64,000 nt of DNA from Pegea sp. RAD2-039. Its lineage: Eukaryota; Chordata; Thaliacea; Salpida; Salpidae. Below are positions 50,001 through 62,300 of this stretch, in pieces; positions within the stretch are counted from its first letter, which is position 1; each line of letters begins with the position of its first letter. Made by a program: the position numbers and the translations under genes. Below the pieces are notes generated by a model. That model was not told the DNA's origin. It did not search any database and saw only the letters and a list, made by a program, of their open reading frames with translations. Location: contig JAQGEQ010000363.1 in the NCBI GenBank assembly GCA_034620365.1, positions 248,001-312,000 on the forward strand. The letters run 5' to 3'.

Positions 50001-50953
50001 AGTAGATGGTTGTAGATGGTGTTTGTGTAAGTAGATGGTTGTAGATGGTGTTTATGCTGGATGGTTGAAGTAAATTGCCTTCTTTGATGTTTCAGATAGA
50101 ACTTCCTGATGTTGACAAACCTGTGTTTGTGAAAAGTCGTAAAGTAATCAATTGTGCCGGAGCAGATGCAGCGAAGTTTGCTGAGTTCTGTGGAGTTGGT
50201 TTAGAAGCTGAAAATGGTGATCCTCTGCTAGTTAATCCGGTCAGGTTTCCTTCATCCACATACTTGCTCATTTGTTGCTGACAATTCTTTTCAATTTTAG
50301 CTTCCAGTTGAACGCAGGAAGAGGTATGTATATGTAGTCCACTGTCCCGATGCACCAATGATGGACATACCCATGGTTTGTGATCCGTCTGGTTTCTATG
50401 TGAGAAGGGAAGGATTTGGAGGAAAATATATTTGCGGCAAATCGCCACAAGAGGTAAAACTAGATCCCAAAACTTGTTCATGATCTTCTAATGTTGTCAG
50501 GACTGTGAACCAGCAACTGACGACCTAAGTGTGGACCACGATTATTTTCAGGAAGAGATATGGCCCAGTCTCGCTCATCGGATTCCAGCATTTGAGAAAT
50601 TAAAAGTAAATTTGTAAATTTTTCTCCTCACAACTAAATACCTCATCAAAGGTGACGTCAGCATGGGCAGGTTACTATGACTATAACACATTCGATCAAA
50701 ACGCCATAATAGGTCCGCATCCAGTTGTTCCTAACTTATTTTTTCTCAACGGCTTCAGGTAACTAGTTGTTGTTTCTATCTTGAAACTGACTTCACTTAT
50801 GATAGCGGACACGGAATCCAACAAGCTTATGGAGCGTCTTTAGCTCTCAGTGAGATTCTAGTGAAAGAAGAAGCCAAGAGTGCTGACGTCAGCGCTTTTA
50901 GTTTCAATCGGATTCCTGCTGAAGTCCGTTTTCTGGAGAAGAACATCATCTAA
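47058..50953 (+). CDS. FOXRED1: FOXRED1, FAD-dependent oxidoreductase of complex I assembly
   Basis: Mitochondrial DAO-fold flavoprotein needed for assembly of respiratory complex I in vertebrates. Eleven exons (47058-47232, 47492-47643, 48033-48146, 48955-49070, 49120-49267, 49346-49459, 50096-50239, 50301-50453, 50501-50605, 50652-50758, 50806-50953) join in phase to 491 residues; human FOXRED1 has 486. Basic N-terminus; FAD motif [104 protein letters not shown]; final residues NII as in human. Exon 6 ends inside a 29-bp minisatellite that repeats its own splice donor through the intron. Confidence 0.96.
49438..50070 (+). repeat. 29-bp minisatellite carrying the FOXRED1 exon-6 splice donor
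   Basis: About 21 tandem copies of a 29-bp unit. Each unit contains GATGGTTGTAGATGGTGTTT followed by (A/G)TGTAAGTA. The first copy is the last 22 bases of FOXRED1 exon 6 plus its GTAAGT donor; the rest fill nearly the whole intron. Variants include GTAAATA, GTAACTA, a few shortened units and a last unit reading GCTGGATGG. Most units keep an intact GTAAGT. Confidence 0.93.
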
Positions 50954-53900
50954 AACCTTCTTTCGAAATTTCTTTTATGCTACGATAAGTAAGATGGTTT
51001 GTAGTTTGTCGGTGACGAAATAATTCTCTTAAATAATAGAAAAGTTGTCAAGTACATGATCATGCTGAAGATTCAAGAGTTGATCTTTTCAATGAAGAAG
51101 AGAGAATGAGGTTTTATTCAACAACATTTCAAAAATGTTCTTCTCTTTTAATGGCTCTGCTGAAACTATTTTAGTTTGATGGAATTTTAACACTTCTGTT
51201 TAAGTTTAACTAAAACACATTTTCAACTAATCTTGTTTTATAATTCTCTAAAAATGTTAAATCATAATCTGCTAAATCTTCCTTATATTAAAACTTTGTT
51301 TTTAACTTTATTAAGTCGTTTGTCTACATTGGCTGATTTGTATTTTTTAAATCAAGTTGTTAATTGCAGCTTTTTTTAAATAAATAGCCAGAAATAAATG
51401 GCATTAGTTTAAACAAGTAGTTGATGTAAATGTAAGTATTTAGCCTGTTTGGAAGAGATGTACTTGTAGATAAAAGCTTTGTGATTTTAACAAGTGTTCA
51501 ACAAAACAACGTAAATAAGTAATAAAATACTCACAGCTTAAAATATAATATTTCATATTTGATTTCAGTATTAATTATAAATCTATTATATCAGTGAAAA
51601 GTTCAAATAAATCAGTTTAAAGCTCAACTTTTTTAAAAGTTGCTTTATCTTATTTGCTCAAAAACTTGTTCAAGCAGAAAATATGAAAAACCAACATCAA
51701 TTTATCACTTACATAAAGAATTTGATTACATTAAATAGTTCTTACCCAGTATTTTTGAAATGTAAAGATTAAGATAATCGTTAATTAATGAAGATCTTGT
51801 GGTTTGCTGCTGTAAATCCACCTACAAAATAAAAATAAAACTTTTATATATAAGATTTCAGTTGTCATTTTTAATCGTTAAGGTTGATGGAGAAAATAAA
51901 TAATTACAAAAAATAAAATCTTTTCCTGGTACTTTTGATAAACAGAATTTTTTAAATTACATTTTTCTTGTTATCTTTAAACATCAATAATATGTTTAAT
52001 AACAGAAATGAAAAAAATTCACTTATCAGAGAGTTCATCAATAAAATTTCTATGGTAAACATTTCAATAGAATTAAAATAAAAACTAAATCAAGAGATTT
52101 ATTTCATATTCTTTTCTCATGATGTAATCGCACATACCTTGAAGCAATCAACTTGTTTGTTGAACATTTCATTTTTAATCTAGAGTCTTTTACTTGCTGG
52201 ACTTGACATTACTATCAAACAAGCAACAGCTCATGTGAAAGTTGTTTGTTGTTTGCTTCCCTCAAACTATTTCTCTACAGATTTTTTACTCTGAATTTAG
52301 CGACAAATTGAAGCTCATTTAATAATTAAAACCACCAACAAGTCTATAGCCAGGAAATATCACGAGTTCATTTTTGAGTAATTTCTTTATAGACACAAAT
52401 TTATACTTTGAGTCAAAATCGGTTTTGAAGTTTTTCTGTCTTTATTGACTGTAAAAGTTTAAACTTTTATCAAGAACTTTTCTTATAAAATTACATATCA
52501 ATTTAACAAAGAATATTTTCTGTTTACTTTCAGTAAAATTATACTAAGAAATATTTCAAATTAGATTACTTCAACATCATCTAATATTTTTTATCGTTCT
52601 GTATCTGAAATAGATTGTATAAAATTTCATTTTTAAGTTAAAATGCTTTTTGGAAATGTGATAGAAACTTCGTTAAAGTTATTTTATGATAATTTATTGA
52701 AATTTTAGTTTGTAATGATTGATATAAAGTTTAATAAAGTCACTTTTAAGCACTTGAATTTCGAAGTCGATGAGTATTTGTAAAACTATTTTCAATCTAA
52801 TTAATCTTAAATTGTTTGAATGAAAGAGTCACTTGCTTAAGTTGATCCGTTTAACTTCTAGCTAAATAATTATGGAAAAATGAAACCATTTCTTTAAAAT
52901 GTATAATTGTCAGTAGCACCAGAAAGATTGGTGATTTTTGGCTAATAAATGAGAAAGAAGTTAGTTGAGAAAGTTTCCAAGGTTTGTTATCTGAAAATGT
53001 TCAGCCTCAACCTTGAGACAGCGAAACTATTTAGAACAGGTTTTCGGTAATTCCCTTAACTTCTCTTTAACATATACATCAAACAACCTACTTTTTTAAG
53101 GTATTACTTATTTAGAAAAAAAAAACATTCAAATTTAAAATATCGTCATGTTTTATGAAGGTGATATAAAAATATACAAAATTAGGTGAAAGTTCACTGT
53201 AAATTAAGCATTAGAAAAATCGAATAAATTCTGAATCAAATAATAATCATTTGAACTTACCGCCATAACTAAATGAAACTTATAGATTGGCTTGTATAGT
53301 TTGATAGTTTGATATAAGAAGCAGCTATATGTAAGTTACAATGATAATTACATTTGAAAACAGTAATGAGTTGTAGTAATAAAGCTTTAGTGTTCTAGAT
53401 AAAGTTATAATATGACGAAAATTAACAAAAAACTAATCGGTAATTAATTATCACTGAACATATTACAAATGTTTTTAAGTTTTGATCAATTTAATCGTAA
53501 GGTTTGTTTTGCATAATTAGAAACGCTTTTTTCAGACTCCACTATGTAAACGATTTAAATTCAAAATAAACTTAACGAACTTAATCACTAAATAAAAAAA
53601 TATTTTATGGTTTGACACTTAATAGAAAATTTAATTTAAAAAGTCAAATAATTAATAATTTGAACAATATTTTTGGTTATTTCATCATGTTTACGTAAGA
53701 GATGAAGATTATTATAATTTATCTTTAAAACTAAGAACAATTGAGTATTGTTCAGGAAAGAAATTTCTCATTAAATACTGAAGATATAGAAATCAATAGA
53801 ATATAGCTTCTGATGAATAACACGTAGAAACCCCGGGGCAATATCTGTAGAAAAAAATAGTTTAAGATCTGTAGAAGAATTATTCAAACTTATTCATTTT

Positions 53901-54221
53901 AGATTATGAGCTGAAAGAGATATCTGCTGATAGTTTCTAGAACTGATACTTTAAAAATTAAAAGTTTATATAAGTGAAAAAGAAAAGACTTCAGTTATTA
54001 CTATCAGAGATAACTCATTATTTTAAAAGTTTTTTTATTTAGAAATATAAAGTATCAATATTCTTTTTTTATGAACGCTTTTCAAAACTTTATAAGTATA
54101 TCTCTAAATTAGCTAGGTATAGAGTAAGATTAAATTTTTTAAACAAATATTTTATCAATTCATGAAATTTTAAGACATTCACAGAAATTATTTCGTTAGT
54201 TTAAATCAAATACTGATAGTG
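50954..54221. other. Intergenic stretch, no gene seen
   Basis: Between FOXRED1 and the intermediate-filament gene, both on the plus strand. AT-rich, without a recognised exon, RNA or transposon. The part just before 54222 presumably holds the filament gene promoter. Confidence 0.45.
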
Positions 54222-57081
54222 ATGGATCAATCAAAGCTTAGATCAAGTTATAGAAAGACTTTTGGCAGTCAGGCTTCGTATTCAACTGCTGGAACAAATA
54301 TGTTTACTAGTTCCACGCCCCAGAAAGATATGGTCTCAAAACGGACCAGTTACTCCTACTCATCAAGCTCAGGTGAAGTCTCAGATCTTTTTCGATCTTT
54401 ATAACTGATTATGATGCGACTATTTCAGGTGGATCTGGAGGTCGAGGAGCTTCTGGAGGTGGTACTGGAATGGAACGGACAATGATGAATATGAAATTGA
54501 ATGAGAAGGAAGTATTAAATGGATTGAACTCTCGAATGGTGTCTTATATTGATAAAGGTTACTTTGATACAATTAAGAAGTGACTCAAACGATAATAATT
54601 ACAAAAGCTAAAATTATAATATAACAAAAATTATAAATTCAAAATATAATAAAAAACGAAAGTTTAGAAATGACCAAAGATTCTTAATTATTTTCTTCTA
54701 ATCATTAGTTTTTCTATTTTTGTTATTTATATCCACCTAAATATCAATGTTTAACCACAGAAAAGTGAAATGTTTTATAAATTTTCGTCATGAAGCTTCG
54801 AATATATTTATCAAACTTTATTAAGAAATTCTCATTTAAAAATTTCAAGCAAATTATTTACCAAAACTCTCCAGAAACTTATTACAATCTAAAATCCTTA
54901 AAATACAATTTGTAAATCATAAAATATAAATTTGAATTTAATTTTCAAAGCACTTCCATCAGTACAACTATCAACTTTGCTTGACTGTCATCTTTTCTAC
55001 AGTTCGTTACTTGGAGGAACAGAATCATCTACTGGAAAAGAAAATAAACGAAGGAAAGATTAAAGGAAACTCCAACCTAACTGCTGAACAGTGGGAGGAG
55101 TTGAGTCGACTCCGACAAGGAGTCAATGATGCAACTCTTGAAAAAGTGAAAGCGGAAATTGAACGCGACAATCTATGTGGTACAGCCTCTGAACTACGTT
55201 TCAAGTAACTTCAAATTTCATATCATTTACTTTTAAAGAACTTTATTCAGTTTTGATTTTAGAGGTTTAGATTTAAATGCAAATGAAAATCTTTAAAACA
55301 ATTTTGTCAGCTAATTTCGAAGAGACTTTTCGAAAAAAATCAATTTAGATATTTTTTTTTACTAAAAAAACAAAATAATTTAATGATGAAATTTGAACAA
55401 AGGTTCTTTGATATTTTCTTTAAAATCCATTAATGTTAAACGAGCCAAAAAAATAAATAAAATCGAAGAAAAGATGAAATTCCGTTACTACGTCAGCAAA
55501 CAGATGACACGCTAGCAAAAGAGCCTGCGGCTAGCAAACCAACAATATCAAAATCGACAACAGAATTCAAGTTGAAATCCTTTTACCAGACTGGATCACG
55601 AAGCAAAACTTCGCGCTGATCTCGATGACGAATTAGGAAGACTACGTAAAGATATCGATGATGCTAGCGTCGTGAGATTCGATCTTGAAACAAAGATCGA
55701 GACTCTTCGAGAAAAGATCGATTATCAGAAGAAGATTCACGAAGAAGTAAATGATGATTCGTTGAAGATCTTGTAAACTCATAAATATAATCTTTCAGGA
55801 AATCGAAGAACGAGAAGCTCAAATCAGAGAGCAAGGATTTAATGTGGAAGTTGATGATATCACTCCTGACATCTCAGAGTTGCTCCGACAAATCCGTGCT
55901 CAGTATGAACAGATGGTCTTGAAGGATCAAGATGAGACTGAAAATCTCTACAAGGCTAAAGTACATCTATTTATTTTAATTTCTAAATTGCTATTGTTGT
56001 CTGCTTGTTAGTTTGATGAACTCGACAACAAGGCGAAGATGAATGCTGCAGAGCTGGAGCGTGTCTTGGGTGAAATTAGTGGATACAGAAAGCAAGTAAC
56101 TCAACTTGAGATGGAACTAGAATCACTTAAAGGAACTGTAAGTTACTTCAATTTCAATAAAATTATTATTCATGGAAATTTAAAACTTTAATGAGAATGT
56201 AAATTTAAGGATTGTAATATAATTTTATAAATTGAAGAAACCTGACAGCTAATGGTGTAAAACCAGCTTTTAACGAACTTTTTAAGACTATATTTGGAGA
56301 TTTGATGTGAAATAAATCTCAAAACGAAACTATACACGATAGAAAAATTCTAAATTTAATAAATATGAAGCTTGTGGTTTTTTACAAGCAGTTGTAAGCT
56401 GCCTCAGGCTTTTTTCTTGTTTTTAAAAACCTTAACTAAAGCTTCATGTATGAAATTATTGTTATGCTTGAACACCAAACATCAAATTTTATCTTCTGCA
56501 TCAAATACAGCTTCTAAAAAGACTAATTTTCAAACTTTTTTTAGAATGAATATTTGGGAAGAAACTTGGCTGATGTTGAGAAGAGATACGAGTTTGAAGC
56601 TCAAAGGTCTCAGACTCGAATTGCAAGTATGACTGCTGAGTTGGGATCAGCTAATGCTGATATGAAGCGACATCTCTCTGAGTATAAGCGACTTATGAGC
56701 CAGAAGATATCTTTGGAGAAAGAGATTCAAACTTATCGACATTTGTTAGAAGGAGAAGAGAAAAGGTTTGAAAAAAATTAATCTAGATAGTTGAAGATGA
56801 TCTTATTAAAAATTGTTTTTAAATACTTAGAATTAGCAGCTCAGACAGCGAAGATGAAAAACGTTCAACTCGAACACGAACAACAAAGAAAGTGATTGTG
56901 AAAACCATTGAGACCAGGTCTAAAAATGATACTGCTAAAAGAATCATAATTAACTCCTTCAATCTGCAGAGATGGAAAAATTGTGTCTTCATCCGTTGAT
57001 GAGAAAACTCTTTCTATTGATGGTAATACAAGCGACAGTAGCAGCAGTAGCGACAGCAGCGATGGAAAATCTAAGAAGTAA
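54222..57081 (+). CDS. Cytoplasmic intermediate filament protein (short coil 1B type)
   Basis: Structural protein of cytoplasmic 10-nm filaments. Nine exons (54222-54372, 54429-54557, 55003-55204, 55590-55746, 55799-55960, 56012-56137, 56545-56765, 56831-56917, 56970-57081) join in phase to 448 residues. A Ser/Tyr- and Gly-rich head (about 1-80) is followed by the rod start motif LNSRMVSYIDKVRYLEEQN (about 82-100). The rod runs through RAQYEQM, and the rod end motif is TYRHLLEGEEKRI (about 371-384). The tail is short and Ser-rich (SDSSSSSDSSDG). From VRYLEEQN to IHEEEI the spacing is the same as in desmin, so the 42-residue coil 1B insert of lamins and protostome filaments is absent. There is no nuclear localisation signal, lamin tail or CaaX box. 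Whether it is desmin/vimentin-like or keratin-like cannot be settled here; the charged rod slightly favours a type III relation. Confidence 0.94.
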
Positions 57082-59322
57082 ATCTTTTGATGAGGAACCT
57101 TTCAAAATATATGTAATCTATATCTGTGCATCATTCACATATACTCATTATTTACCACTTTAGCATACCAACTTTAATGTTTTGTATTTCATAATACTTT
57201 TTTCGGTATTCTTTTTACATATTTTCTAAATAGGCACTTTATTTCATAGCTAATGTTGTATGTAAGTAAATACTAGAAATCGTGAACTGTTTTTAGGTAA
57301 TTTGGTAATTTTTCAAATAATTATAGAAATATTTCAAAAAGTTGGTTCAGTTAAAATGCTCATATCTTTCTGATAGAGTTTCACATTAATTTCATGTAAA
57401 ATCAGATATCAACCCAAAAAATGAAAAGTATTTAGCTCATACATCTGTCGTTGTTCCAGTACACTTCCCTTGCTTAACAGTGTTATAGAATTTTGTAAAT
57501 ATAAAAGTGATTTAAATATAAAGTTATTACAATAAAATGATGATGCACCAGCAATTGTTGAAACTAGTTTTAAGAAAATATTGTTTGATATTTTCAGCCT
57601 CATGTAACAATTAAGCAAGTTTTCTTATTTTCTTTTCATTAGAGTAAACATATTTTCTGCTTAATAATTCATGGTAAAAACTAAATTATGGTAATTAGTA
57701 AAAGCTAATAATATATTTTCTGAAATTATTTGTGTATTAGTTAAAAGATTTTTTTTATTAACAAATAATTAATATTTTTAATAACAAAAAAAATCTTATT
57801 AGACAATAATATAAAAATTTTTGGAAGCAGTTATTTGTGTAAAACGTGATATAATGTAAAATGTAATAGAACCAGAATTCTTGTGAAAAATTGCCCATTA
57901 AAAATGTTAAGCTGATAAGATGAGAAAACGAGTATACAAAATCAATAAAATTGAGAAAAAAAGAATTTTAGAACAAAAACAGTTTTTTGTAGAAAATTTT
58001 TTGCTTAGCGAGCAGAAACAGGATTTTCTAATTTTCTAAACATCTTAATCAAAACGACTTTTCTATTTCAAAAATGTTTATAAAGGTTTTCTTGAAGTTT
58101 TAAATTCCTTCACGAAATAGTCTTCCAATTAAAAACAAAATTTTGCTGAAATTTAAAAACAAAATAATTAAAATACAATTTAAAAAAGTTTGCCAGAATT
58201 AAGCTAATAACTTGACATCACTTTTATAAAAAACTTGAAATAATTCTCTATTCTATTTTTCTTGTAATTTACACAAATTATTAAGTTACTAAAAAAGACT
58301 GAATTAACTTAATCATTAAGATAATTTTTCCTAAAATTACAGGAAGCTTTTACTTTAGAAATATCAAGCCAAAAGATTTTTCAGAACAAATAAACTAATA
58401 TTCTAAAGTTAAAAAATTTTTGTGAGATGATTGCTCAAAGTTTTCAATATTAATAAAACTCAAAAATTGCTTATAAAAATAAAAGCGATAAAGATTATGT
58501 GAAAAAAATGAATTATTAAAATGGGATAGTATTAACCTGAAAAATCAACTTAGTGTTTGTATATCGATTTTTTAATGTAATTTTTCTACTGTTCAGTTTT
58601 CAACATGAACTTAAAAAAAAATAAAGTTATAAAATTTTGTTACCTTGAACTTTGTATCAACTGAAAATAAAAAGATGTTATTTAATGATAATTTTTAAAT
58701 ATGTATCATAAATATAGAAATGACTGATATACAGAGCTCAATGCTTTTTTAAATTATTGAACTTTATATTTTGATGTACAAACTCTTTATAACCTGGTAG
58801 ATAAAATCATTTAAAAAGTTTTAATTTATGGAAACTAATTCAGTTAAAAATATATTAAGTTTTAACAATTTTCTAATGAATCATTAATTTAAAACGAGTT
58901 TTTTTTACAAATTTTTAAAAAGATTTTTACAAAATAATAATAATTACAATAAAGAGATGATTAAAAGAATTTACTGAGTTCTGGAAAGTTCTTATTTCAA
59001 GCATTTTATCATGAATTATTTAAAAAGTGGTAAAATTCCTGAAGTATCACGTGATACAGTAGCAACTGTAAAAGCGATTTATGAAGTTACAAATTGAAAA
59101 TGTAAATTGATGACAGTTTTCTGATAACAACTTTTATTACAAATTAAAACGTATTCATGGAACTCAAACTATTCAAAAAACAAACTAAAGCAAAAATTTC
59201 AAGAAAAAAAAAACATTGAATACAAACAACTACTATCAACTCATGTTCAAATCTAAAGAATATACTTCATGAAAGAAATAGCACCAGCAATCAAGATGAA
59301 TAAAACTAAAAATCTTCAAAAT
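57082..59322. other. AT-rich intergenic stretch, no gene seen
   Basis: The filament gene and the unknown gene converge on this region. A perfect palindrome GTATCACGTGATAC lies near 59044-59057; nothing else was recognised. Confidence 0.45.
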
Positions 59323-62300
59323 CTACTCCCGGTTAAGATCGTAAGAAAACTCAGCATATGTGGAGTCCTCTAAGCTGTATCTCCATCTTTCCATGTCAGC
59401 AAGCTCTGAACAAATCACATCAGCTCGATAGTGATTGGATGATTGAAGTACCTTCAACTGCTGGGTAGAAGGCATCATGCTGTTGCGTAGCAACAGGAGC
59501 TGCGCGACGCCCTTCATTTCGACGATTAGAATCTGATGGACTCTTGGAGTAGTGATAGAATCCTTCATTTGAGCTTTCTGTGACGTCATCAGCGCGAAAG
59601 TTATGAAGATCAACGCGACTTTATAACTCACTATCACGACTCCTCCACTCTCCATCAGTATCAGTGGATCTGTGTCTTTTTGAGGAGCTGTTTTGTCGTG
59701 ATCGATGACTCCCGGAACTTCTTGAACTCAATCTTCTTCTTTCTTCAGGAAGATTATTCCTTATTCTCGTCTCTTCTCCCTCTGACGTCATCCTTCGCGT
59801 CGGACTCTCGTCAAAAACACTCTCATAATCACTCAGAGTGTGTCTTCTTCGCGATCTTCCTGAAGATCGATCCTGTTCTTCTCTCCATCTTCGACCGTTT
59901 CGCGATTGATTTTCAAAGAAGTCTTCGAATCCGCGACTCGTCGCTCTCCGAGTTAATCTCAAAGATCTGCTCATCGGTTGGTGATGACGTAATCGCGTAT
60001 CCTCATCCTGAAGATCACGTGTAGTGCGCTCAGGAAGAATGTCGGTGACATCATCAACAATGATATAGTTGTGATCTGCTTTGACGTCACATTTACCGCA
60101 GCTGTGTGGCTGATCTTCATCACTAAAGATCAAAGACATCAGATCGATAGTTACCATAGCAACAATTGACCTGATCTTTCGTGGTGGGTCTCTTCCTACT
60201 TCAGACCTCATCTGACTCCAACCTTTTCGTCCCAGTTCCAAATACTGAAAATAGAAATCTTAAGAAGAGTGGATGTGGAAGCGGATCTGTTTACTCGAAG
60301 CTTCATATTCAGCTCACGTTCTTCTTGATCTAGATCTTCGAGAGTCTGACGTAAGCGGCTGCTGACGTCATTCTTTCCACTAATTTTGGTATCTACGGAT
60401 GAAAATAGGTTTTGAGTTCAAATTTATGAATAATTAATGGACTTATCTCATTTTAATTTACTGTTTTAACATCAATCACCGAATGAAATCGATTTGAAAT
60501 ACTGAAAAGGTTTGTAGGGCTTCCAACTGAAAGGTTATATAACAAAATGAAATTAATCAATAATTCGCACCATGTAAAGTAGAAAGATCCTGATTTGAAG
60601 ACCACGAACTGTAAGCAGTTGTCGAACTTTCATAGATTGAATCTTCATCTGTAACAGGAGGCGGCGGGAGTCGACGTTTTGATCTCTTGCTTTCAGGGAT
60701 TAGTTTTGTTGAGTATGAGTTATCAGAAGCAAAAGATCTTGTGGATAGATTGGACCTACTACTATCTAAAAATCGACCACTGTTATCATTGCTTAATGGA
60801 CTTGTTGTGACACTATTGGAAGATCTGGACATCTGTGAGGCAAGTGGAGAGGAAACTGAGTTATAAGGTCCTATTAGTGATTTACTTTCTATGGAGCTTG
60901 GAGATAAATTTATTGTATTTTTTAAATAATTGGAGTATAACGAATCTTTCATGTTGAGAAGATATGTGTCTGTTGCTGTATACTCTGTTTTTGTGAGATT
61001 TGGTTCCTGAGTTGTCTTCTTATTTGTCTGACTTCTACTGTTGTCATTAGTTTGTATTAAGAGTTTGGTTTCATTTATCTCTTGGAGTTCTTGTTGGTGA
61101 AGTTGGTTAGAATCAAGTAGCTTATCATTATGTCGAGTTTTTAGGAAAGGAGTGTTTACAGATGGTGTTGAAATTGATCTTCTTAACTCAGTTTGCTTCT
61201 CGTGCAAGCAATCCATACTCAACGAGTCTGTAAACATGAAAATATTCACTGAAAATTCTGACTATATCTACAGACTAAATTCAGAGTTAGTTTTCAAAAC
61301 AATATTCCTACACAGCTTTTCAAATGAGTTTAAAATCAATACAATAATTTCAAAATGACATCTGGATAAAAATCTGTTTATGCCGGAGAGATAAAATCGT
61401 GAAATTATGACTTTTTACCAATACATTTGATATATTTCACCTCATATGGTTTTATGCTTGGCATGGCTGTCAGTGATTATTCGAACTTATGCCCAATATG
61501 AACAAAAATATTTTTAGCTTTAAAGGATTCTATAAATGAGTTTTGCACACAGTGAAAAAGCCGAGATAAGATAACATTAAGGCATCTAAAATTAATTTTA
61601 TATAAACTTACTGCCAGGTGTAATATTTGGTTCAACTTCTCTTGTAAGTTGAGTATCACGTGAAGTTGTTTCACTCAATTTGGATGAAGATGTCGATTGA
61701 TTTGGTTTCATTTGACGATCATAAGTTGCTACGCAAAGTATGGGTCGTTTAGAATTTGTTTGCTCGTTGCTGGTCACTGGTTGAGACTCATTTGAAATCA
61801 GATTATCTAATTGACTGTTCAGAATCGTGTGATTACTTCGGTTTGGATGGTAATTGTAGTAGGAAGGCAACTTTTGGGTACATTGGGAACAAATTGGAGT
61901 GTTGAGTCCCGTAGAAGTCTTCAAAGAGAAATAATGAGAGCAGGGGTAAGTTGGGATGTGATTAAAATCGTGATAAGTTGGTTGTGGATGATGGTAATGA
62001 GGTGACCAATTGATACATTCTCCACGATTGGAAACTTGGTTGCAAACAGAGGATTTGTGTGAACATAGAGTGTAAGGACACAGGCAACTGCATCTTCTAT
62101 CTATATGAGAACTGCTGGTCAGATCATTGTCCAATAGCTTGTGTCGACAATAAAGACCTTCAAATGAAGTTTGAGCTGAAGTATCAACTTTGAAAAAAGA
62201 GTTTCTAGCTGACTTATGAGAACCAGCTTCTGACACTATGGATGTAAAACTGGTGATTTTGTGTCGCTTACTCTCTTCTAAACTTTCTTTACTCTTCATT

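Noticed and set aside
49438-50070. CRISPR-like array
   Set aside because: The repeats are contiguous 29-bp units with no unique spacers, inside a eukaryotic intron; it is a minisatellite.
59621-59655. Continuous reading through the end of exon 59632-60244 to a stop at 59621
   Set aside because: A strong GTGAGT donor precedes the stop, and splicing to 59577 and then 59405 keeps phase and gives a longer, compositionally consistent C-terminus.
59680-60024. 114-codon plus-strand ORF
   Set aside because: Antisense shadow of the Arg/Ser-rich exon of the unknown minus-strand gene.
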